DNA from: Solirubrobacterales bacterium
GTDB lineage: Bacteria > Actinomycetota > Thermoleophilia > Solirubrobacterales > Solirubrobacteraceae
DNA length: 8,240 nt
Assembly (NCBI GenBank): GCA_015655225.1
Contig: JAATFK010000123.1
Coordinates: 1-8,240, forward strand
Direction: 5' to 3'
The position numbers were made by a program, and so were the translations under genes. Positions 1-5,200 of the stretch are shown here, one piece after another. The notes beneath the pieces were generated by a model, which worked only from the letters and a program-made list of their open reading frames with translations, made no database searches and was not told where the DNA came from. How positions within the stretch are numbered: the stretch's first letter is position 1; every line of letters starts with the position of its first letter.

Positions 1-84
<84 letters not shown>

Positions 85-95
85 CTGGGTCGCGG

Positions 96-101
96 AGTAT
101 A
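96..101 (-). promoter_or_regulatory. -10 box of the tRNA-Leu promoter
   Basis: On the minus strand this reads TATACT (5 of 6 to the consensus), with its downstream edge 11 nt from the mature tRNA 5' end, so transcription would start about 5 nt before the tRNA. The -35 region near 119-124 (CGGACC) is weak. The call rests on the -10 match and its position. Confidence 0.5.
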
Positions 102-137
102 TCCAGGCCGGCCGCGTGGGTCCGTCCGACCCATGGG

Positions 138-143
138 TATAGT
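138..143 (+). promoter_or_regulatory. -10 box of the lexA promoter
   Basis: TATAGT lies upstream of lexA and places the start of transcription near 150, inside the LexA operator. No good -35 is seen 17 nt upstream (CGTGGG at 115-120). The match to the -10 consensus and the overlap of start site and operator support the call. Confidence 0.5.
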
Positions 144-148
144 TCCTA

Positions 149-162
149 CGAACACACGTTCG
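149..162 (+). promoter_or_regulatory. LexA operator (SOS box)
   Basis: CGAACACACGTTCG is a perfect dyad CGAAC-N4-GTTCG. It matches the LexA box known from Bacillus and actinobacteria (CGAACRNRYGTTCG) at every fixed position. It lies 34 bp before the lexA start codon and over the predicted transcription start, so bound LexA would block its own promoter. A GTTC at 142-145 adds a third half-site-like element on the same 8-bp spacing. Confidence 0.93.
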
Positions 163-196
163 TCTCGACCCCGGCCCACGAGGAGCATGCCGCGCG

Positions 197-811
197 ATGG
201 TTGACCTCACGAAGCGTCAGCAGGAGATCTTCGAGTTCATCAAGCGGTATACCGCGCGGAACGGCTACCCGCCGACCGTGCGGGACATCGGCAAGGCCGT
301 CGGCCTTGCGTCGTCCTCGACGGTGCACGCCCACCTCGCCAATCTGGAGAAGGTCGGGCTGCTGCGCCGCGACCCCTCCAAGCCCCGCGCGATCGAGCTG
401 CTCGACCGCGCCGTCGGCGGCGTCAAGAGCATCGTCAAGCCGATCGGCCTGCCGCTCGTCGGCTCGGTCGCCGCCGGCCAGCCGATCCTCGCGGAGGAGA
501 ACATCGAGGACTACATCCAGACGCCGCAGGTGGCCGGCGGCGAGGACGGCGAGTACCTGCTGCGAGTCCGCGGCGAGTCGATGAAGGACGCCGGCATCAT
601 CGAGGGCGACCTCGTGGTGGTGCGGCCGCAGGAGACGGCGAACGACGGCGACATCGTCGTCGCGCTGGTGGGCGAGGAGGCGACCGTCAAGCGGTTCTTC
701 CAGGAGTCCGACCACATCCGCCTGCAGCCGGAGAACGAGACGATGGAGCCAATCCGCGCGCGCGAGGTGCTGATCCTCGGCCGCGTGATCGGGCTCATGC
801 GGAGCATGTGA
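197..811 (+). CDS. lexA: LexA, SOS-response repressor and self-cleaving peptidase
   Basis: This is the cytoplasmic repressor of the DNA-damage response. RecA filaments on single-stranded DNA stimulate its autocleavage and so release SOS genes. At 204 residues it has normal family length. Residues 1-70 form the winged helix-turn-helix DNA-binding domain, with the typical start LTKRQQEIFEFI and the recognition region around SSSTVHAHLANLEKVGLL. The linker leads to an S24-type domain from about residue 84. The cleavage site is A93-G94 in VGSVAAGQP. The catalytic serine is S128 (RGESMKD) and the catalytic lysine K165 (ATVKRF). The spacings from G94 to S128 (34) and S128 to K165 (37) equal those of E. 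coli LexA. The ATG at 197 has AGGAG at 181-185 (11 nt spacing). An ATG at 187 is out of frame and stops after five codons. The SOS box upstream implies autoregulation. No AGA arginine codons are used. Confidence 0.98.
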   Translation: MVDLTKRQQEIFEFIKRYTARNGYPPTVRDIGKAVGLASSSTVHAHLANLEKVGLLRRDPSKPRAIELLDRAVGGVKSIVKPIGLPLVGSVAAGQPILAEENIEDYIQTPQVAGGEDGEYLLRVRGESMKDAGIIEGDLVVVRPQETANDGDIVVALVGEEATVKRFFQESDHIRLQPENETMEPIRAREVLILGRVIGLMRSM

Positions 812-1125
812 TGTCGCCGCTGGTCGCCGATCGCATCGAACGTCCCCCGCTGACTCTCTTCGGCGAGGTCGCCGAGCGGCACGAGCCGGTGGCGGCGCCG
901 ACGCGCGAGCGGGCGACGGACCCACGCGACGGGCACGCCGACCGCGACGGCGTGGGCGGTGAGCCGACGCTCGACGACCTGGTCGTCGGCGCTTGGGAGG
1001 GGCTCACCGCTCAGGCCGTCGCGAGCTGCCCGATCTGCGAGACGGGCACGCTGCGGCCGTTGCCCGAGGCCGCGGGCGTCCGGTTCGCCGGCTGCTGCGA
1101 CAGCTGCGGGACGACGCTCGCCTGA
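811..1125 (+). CDS. Small zinc-ribbon-like protein downstream of lexA
   Basis: I do not recognise a named family. The 104-residue protein (from ATG 811) has a probably flexible, charged N-terminal half, a short segment PTLDDLVVGAWEGL (52-65), and a C-terminal zinc-ribbon-like part. That part has CPIC at 73-76 and CCDSCG at 95-100, that is two CxxC knuckles 19 residues apart, which suggests one structural Zn site. There is no signal peptide or membrane segment. The ATG shares its A with the TGA of lexA (TGATG), a typical arrangement for translational coupling. A GTG at 808 is an alternative start one codon earlier. CGGAG at 800-804 inside lexA can serve as the ribosome binding site. With no room for its own promoter it should be co-transcribed with lexA and so be SOS-inducible. 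Function is unknown; nucleic-acid or protein binding through the ribbon is plausible. Confidence 0.85.
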   Translation: MSPLVADRIERPPLTLFGEVAERHEPVAAPTRERATDPRDGHADRDGVGGEPTLDDLVVGAWEGLTAQAVASCPICETGTLRPLPEAAGVRFAGCCDSCGTTLA

Positions 1126-1150
1126 CGCGGACGCACCCGGCCGCCCCGGC

Positions 1151-1166
1151 GCGCCGACGCCGGCGC
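1151..1166 (+). terminator. Possible terminator hairpin of the lexA operon
   Basis: A perfect 6-bp stem GCGCCG/CGGCGC has the loop ACGC, 25 nt after the zinc-ribbon gene stop codon. There is no U-tract, so it could equally be chance in GC-rich DNA, or form part of the rnpB promoter region. Confidence 0.3.
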
Positions 1167-1173
1167 AACGGGC

Positions 1174-1179
1174 TACGCT
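1174..1179 (+). promoter_or_regulatory. Candidate -10 box of rnpB
   Basis: TACGCT fits the loose actinobacterial TANNNT pattern and lies 6 nt before the predicted RNase P RNA 5' end. No clear -35 element is visible. Confidence 0.35.
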
Positions 1180-1184
1180 TGGTC

Positions 1185-1517
1185 AGCAAATCAAGCAGTC
1201 GCGGAGGTGACGCATCGGCCTTCGAGGAAAGTCCGGACATCACAGGGCAGGGTGGTCGGTAACGCCGACCCGGGGAAACCCGCGGGAAAGTGCCACAGAA
1301 ATGACACCGCCTACGTCCGCAGCGCCACGTGGGCTGCGGGCCGGCAAGGGTGAAATGGTGCGGTAAGAGCGCACCGGCGTCGCGGTGACGCGGCGGCCAA
1401 GGCAAACCCCACCCGATGCAAGGCCAAGCAGGACCGTTCGCAGGTAGCCCGCCGAGGTCCAGGTCGGCCGCAAAGATGGATGACTGCTCGCGACAGAATC
1501 CGGCTTACCGATTTGCT
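1185..1517 (+). ncRNA. rnpB: RNase P RNA (class A, catalytic subunit)
   Basis: This is the catalytic RNA that, with the RnpA protein, removes 5' leaders from tRNA precursors. The conserved core is unmistakable: GAGGAAAGTCCGGAC at 1224-1238 (CR-I, 5' half of P4), the GGGTGAAA...GGTAAGAGCGCACC region at 1349-1376 (P10/P11 and J11/12), GGCAAACCCCAC at about 1400-1411, and ACAGAATCCGGCTTA at 1493-1507 (CR-V, 3' half of P4). The ends were set by the closing helix P1, where AGCAAATC (1185-1192) pairs perfectly with GATTTGCT (1510-1517). At about 333 nt it is on the short side for this class. It has its own terminator immediately downstream. Open reading frames across it on either strand are not genes. 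Confidence 0.97.
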
Positions 1518-1521
1518 AAGG

Positions 1522-1549
1522 AAAAGCCCCGCTCCGGCGGGGCTTTTCT
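1522..1549 (+). terminator. Intrinsic terminator of rnpB
   Basis: A perfect 11-bp stem AAAAGCCCCGC (1522-1532) and GCGGGGCTTTT (1537-1547) has the tetraloop TCCG and ends in a T-run. It starts 5 nt after the P1 helix of RNase P RNA. The A-run and T-run symmetry would also allow function on the opposite strand. Confidence 0.95.
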
Positions 1550-1551
1550 AT

Positions 1552-1620
1552 GCGTCGGAGGCGGCGTCACGGCGCGGCGAGCAGTGCGGGCGCCTTGCTT
1601 GTCGCGGCATCATCCGACGC
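1552..1620 (+). other. Nested hairpin ahead of the DUF1883-like gene
   Basis: An outer perfect 8-bp inverted repeat, GCGTCGGA (1552-1559) with TCCGACGC (1613-1620), encloses an inner stem GCGGCGAGCA (1574-1583) with TGCTTGTCGC (1596-1605), which is 10 bp including two G-U pairs. It fills most of the spacer between the rnpB terminator and the next gene. It could be a structured leader or an operator. I see no known riboswitch class and no clear promoter in this spacer. Confidence 0.4.
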
Positions 1621-1638
1621 GTGTGAGATGGTCGTAGC

Positions 1639-1926
1639 GTGGCAACAGGCACGGTTGCAGATCTCGGGTTCCTCACGGTTGGCAGCAGCGTGCGCGTTGA
1701 GATCGCGGGACTCGCCAACGTGCGTCTGATGGAGCCCGAGTTCATGGTGTTGCGGCAGTTCGGCTACCCGTACGTCTACCGGGGTGGCCTGTATGGTCCA
1801 GGAGAGGTCGTAATCGACGTTCCCGAGAATGGCGACTGGTGGTTGGCGGTCGACCGTGACGGTCTTGACCCAGGGGCGACGCTCGTTTGGCCGCCGGTGA
1901 TCGAGCGTCGCGTGGCTCGTCTCTGA
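1639..1926 (+). CDS. Small DUF1883-like protein
   Basis: This 95-residue protein resembles the DUF1883 family: a start like DLGFLTVGSSVRVEI, then the family's ANVRLM, then YRGGLYGPGEVVIDVP, and a W-rich strand GDWWLAVDRDGL. It is probably a compact all-beta, cytoplasmic domain; no signal peptide or TM segment is seen. Its biochemical role is not established. From general knowledge, DUF1883 also occurs fused to TIR domains in bacteria, but here it stands alone. The GTG at 1639 was chosen because the similarity begins right after it. There is no strong ribosome binding site (only GAG at 1625-1627), so the start is less sure than the gene. About 25 of 96 codons end in A or T, against only a few percent in lexA, a sign of different origin. 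It is flanked by structured spacers on both sides. Confidence 0.8.
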   Translation: MATGTVADLGFLTVGSSVRVEIAGLANVRLMEPEFMVLRQFGYPYVYRGGLYGPGEVVIDVPENGDWWLAVDRDGLDPGATLVWPPVIERRVARL

Positions 1927-1960
1927 TCTGCCCCATACCCCGTCGCGGCGCCGCGCGGAA

Positions 1961-1990
1961 TGAGAGGCGGGGGCGCTCCCACCGCCCTCA
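1961..1990 (+). terminator. Hairpin downstream of the DUF1883-like gene
   Basis: A 12-bp stem has left arm 1961-1973 (TGAG, bulged A, GGCGGGGG), loop CGCT, and right arm 1978-1990 (CCC, bulged A, CCGCCCTCA). Only one base on each side is unpaired. It sits 34 nt after the stop codon and is a plausible terminator without a U-tract. It is the first of three hairpins in this spacer. Confidence 0.5.
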
Positions 1991-1997
1991 CACCACC

Positions 1998-2045
1998 GAG
2001 GAAGTTCCTTTGGGGGTGCCATGGACCTCCGGAAGGACACTCCTC
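1998..2045 (+). other. Long interrupted hairpin in the spacer (second of three)
   Basis: GAGGA (1998-2002) pairs with TCCTC (2041-2045), CCTT (2007-2010) with AAGG (2033-2036), and GGGGGT (2012-2017) with ACCTCC (2025-2030). The internal loops are AGTT/ACAC and T/GG, and the apical loop is GCCATGG. That is 15 pairs with a symmetric 4x4 internal loop. The regularity suggests a transcribed structured RNA rather than chance. I cannot match it to a known RNA class. Confidence 0.4.
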
Positions 2046-2058
2046 CGGCGCGGGATGC

Positions 2059-2122
2059 GGGCGCGCGGCGTGGGGGCGCGGGGCGCATAGACCCCACGAA
2101 CGCCGGCGCGCCCGAATCTTTT
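2059..2122 (+). terminator. Strong GC-rich hairpin followed by a T-rich run (third of three)
   Basis: GGGCGCGC (2059-2066) pairs perfectly with GCGCGCCC (2106-2113) and CGTGGGG (2069-2075) with CCCCACG (2092-2098), giving 15 pairs around an asymmetric internal loop and a 16-nt apical loop. GAATCTTTT follows at 2114-2122. This could be the real end of transcription from the DUF1883-like gene, or the 3' end of a separate small RNA formed by the three hairpins. Confidence 0.45.
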
Positions 2123-2141
2123 CACCCCGGTCTCACCTTCT
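2120..2141 (+). promoter_or_regulatory. PHO-box-like direct repeats
   Basis: TTTCACC (2120-2126) and TCTCACC (2131-2137) form direct repeats with an 11-nt period; a TTCACA follows at 2141. In Streptomyces, PhoP binds 11-nt direct repeats with a GTTCACC core. The repeats lie just upstream of the candidate -10 box of the secreted-protein gene, about where an activator would bind. The second unit and CTCACC/GGTGAG (2132-2137/2154-2159) also form an inverted repeat. Assignment to PhoP is an inference. Confidence 0.3.
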
Positions 2142-2166
2142 TCACACGTTCGCGGTGAGGCGGCCG

Positions 2167-2172
2167 TACCGT
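2167..2172 (+). promoter_or_regulatory. Candidate -10 box of the secreted LTD protein gene
   Basis: TACCGT fits TANNNT. Upstream, TTCACA at 2141-2146 could be a -35, though the 20-nt spacer is long, which would fit an activator-dependent promoter. Transcription starting near 2179 would exclude the alternative GTG start at 2171 and leave a leader of about 43 nt. Confidence 0.35.
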
Positions 2173-2221
2173 GCCGGCCTGCGCCTGCGCTCACGCACGG
2201 CGACGTCCCCACAGGAGCCAC

Positions 2222-5200
2222 ATGACCGCCGCCCGTGCTGTCGCACGTCGCGCTGCCTCTCAGCGCGCGTCGCGAGCCCTCGTCCTCGCCCTCAGCCTCG
2301 CCTCGATGGTCCTCGCGTTCGCCGCCTTCGCCGCCCTCTCGGCCGCGTCGGCGTCCGCCGCCACGCCCCTCACCGGCGTCGACCTCTCGACCTACGTGCG
2401 CGTCGGCCGTTACGACCTGCCCGAGCCGACGCGGACCACCGCGCCGGCCGGCAGCCTGCTCGCCCAGGAGGCGTCGTCGGTGACCTACGACTGGGACACC
2501 GACACGCTCTTCGTCGTCGGTGACGGCGGCACGTCGGTCGTCCAGGTCAGCAAGACCGGGCAGCTGATCAACTCGATGACGCTGGCCGCGGGCAGCAGCC
2601 CGCAGGGCACGGAGTTCTACGACACCGAGGGGATCACGTACGTCGGCAACGGCAGATTCGTCATCACCGAGGAGCGCTACCGGCAGGTCGACGAGTTCAC
2701 CTACGTCGCCAACACGACGCTCACCCGCGCGAATGCCCAGACCGTCAAGCTCGGCACCACGATCGGCAACATCGGCCTCGAGGGGATCACGAACGACCCC
2801 TACAGCGGCGGCTTCGTCGTCGTCAAGGAGAAGCAGCCGGAGAGCATCTTCCAGACCGGCATCGACTTCGCCGCCGGCACCGCGACCAACGGCTCCGCGA
2901 CCACCGACGAGTCGACCAACCTCTTCGATCCGTCGCTCGCCGGCGTGCTCGACTTCTCCGACGTCTTCTCCCTCTCGAACCTCTCGACCCTGACCGGTCC
3001 GGACACGAGCCACCTCCTCGTGATCAGCCAGGAGTCGGGCAGAATCCTCAACATCGACCGCACGGGCGTCGTCTCCAGCTCGCTCACGATCGTCGGGGAC
3101 TCCGACAACCCGCTGTCCGTCCCGGACCAGACGCACGAGGGCGTCACGATGGACAACGACGGCAACCTCTACGACGTCAGCGAGGACGGCGGCGGTGACG
3201 CCACCCACCCGCAGATGTGGGTCTACGCGCCGTCCACCAGACCTGACCTGGCGCCGACCGCCGTCACGCTCGGCAACCAGATCACCACGCTCCCCGAGCA
3301 CACGAGCACCGCGACCCGCCTCAAGGTCGCCGACGTGACCGTCGCCGACGACGGCCTCGGCGAGAACAACCTCACGGTGACCGGTCCCGACGCCGCCGAC
3401 TTCGAGGTCGACAGCAACGGCCTCTACATCAAGGCCGGCACCGACCTCGACTTCCAGGCGAAGCGCACCTACGACGTCAGCGTCGCGGTCGACGACCCCG
3501 CGGTCGGGACGACCCCGGACGCGACCAGCGCTCCCTACACCCTGACCCTCACCGCCGACCCCGACCAGGACTCCGGTCCCCCGTCGGTGATCGTCTCCGA
3601 GGTGTCGCCCACCGGCAGCAGCAACACGACCTACAGAGCCGACTGGTTCGAGCTGACGAACACCGGCACCCACTCGGTCGACCTGACCGGCTGGAAGATG
3701 GACGACAACTCCAACGACTTCAACGACGCCGTCCCGCTCGCCGGTGTCAGCAGCCTCGCGCCGGGCCAGTCGGCCGTCTTCGTCGAGACCGAGACGACGC
3801 CGACGAGAACCACGACGGACGCGTTCGAGGCCGCCTGGTTCGGCTCCAACGTCCCGGTCGGGTTCACGATCGGGACCTACGGCGGCTCGGGCGTCGGCCT
3901 CAGCAGCGGCGGTGACGAGGTCAACATCTTCGACACCCTCGGCGACCGCGTCACCGGCGTCACCTTCGGCACCTCGACCACCGGCGTCTCGTTCGACAAC
4001 AGCGCCGGGCTGGGGGACACCACGGCGACCCCGCCGACGATCTCGACCCTCAGCGCCACCGGCACGAACGGCGCCTTCGCCTCGGCGACGGGCGGCGAGA
4101 CCGGCTCGCCCGGGACCTCGGGCACGCCCTCGGCGGTCATCACCGAGGTGTCGCCGACCGGCAGCAGCACCGCGACCTACCAGGCCGACTGGTGGGAGGT
4201 GACGAACACCGGCAGCACCTCGCTCGACCTCACCGGCTGGAAGATGGACGACAACTCCGACGCGCTCTCGACCGCGGTCGCGCTGAACGGCGTCACCTCG
4301 ATCGCGCCCGGCAAGTCGGCGGTCTTCATCGAGGGCACCGCCGCGACGGCGAGATCGTTCACCGACACGTGGTTCGGCACCGGCAAGGTCCCGGCCGGCT
4401 TCCAGATCGGCTCCTACAGCGGCTCCGGCGTCGGCCTCAGCGCCAGCGGCGACGCCGTCAACCTGTTCGACTCCTTCGGCAACCCCGTCACCGGCGTCAG
4501 CTTCGGCGCGGCGACCACCGGCGTCTCGTTCGACAACAGCAGCGGAACCCCGACGGCGCCGACGACGCTCACGACGCTCAGCGCCGACGGCACCGACGGC
4601 GCCTTCGTCTCGCCCACGGGCGAGATCGGCTCGCCCGGCTCGACCGCCGACGCCGTCGCGATCTCCGAGGTCGCGCCGTGGGGCAGCAGCACCACGACCT
4701 ACGCCGCCGACTGGTGGGAGGTCACGAACACCGGCGGGACGCCGCTCGACCTCGGCGGCTGGAAGATGGACGACAGCTCCGACGCGCTCTCCACAGCCGT
4801 CGCGCTGAACGGCGTGAGAACGATCCCCGCCGGCCAGTCGGCGATCTTCATCGAGGGCGACGGGACGAACGAGAGAGCGTTCACGGACGCCTGGTTCGGC
4901 TCCGGCAACCTCCCGGCCGGCTTCCAGATCGGCAACTACAGCGGCTCGAGCGTCAGCCTCAGCACAGGCGGCGACGGCGTCAACCTGTTCGACGCGCTCG
5001 GCAACCACGTGACCGGCGTCAGCTTCGGGGCCTCGACCACGGGCGTGTCGTTCGACAACGCCGCCGGCCTCGGCGTCGGCTCCGGGACGCCCCCGACGAT
5101 CTCCACGCTCAGCGCCATCGGCGTGAACGGCGCGTTCCTCTCGGCGACCGGCGAGACCGGCTCGCCGGGCACGATCGCGCCCGACGTGACCGCGCCTACG

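Noticed and set aside
146..925. A 259-codon minus-strand frame opposite lexA
   Set aside because: Antisense shadow of a certain gene; its composition is Arg/Ala/Asp/Leu-rich and it would run through the lexA operator.
1004..1473. Several open frames on both strands across 1004-1473
   Set aside because: They lie mainly over the RNase P RNA gene, whose conserved core and closing helix are clear.
1944..1955. Perfect 12-nt palindrome CGCGGCGCCGCG after the DUF1883-like gene
   Set aside because: No loop is available for an RNA hairpin, and such palindromes are frequent by chance in this GC-rich DNA.
2171..2221. Upstream GTG start adding 17 residues to the secreted protein
   Set aside because: The extension (Cys/Arg/His-rich) precedes a complete signal peptide, has no ribosome binding site, and overlaps the candidate -10 box.
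1960..2523. A 187-codon plus-strand frame running from the spacer into the secreted protein gene
   Set aside because: It is out of frame with the signal peptide, Arg/Pro-rich, and covers the three hairpins and the candidate promoter.
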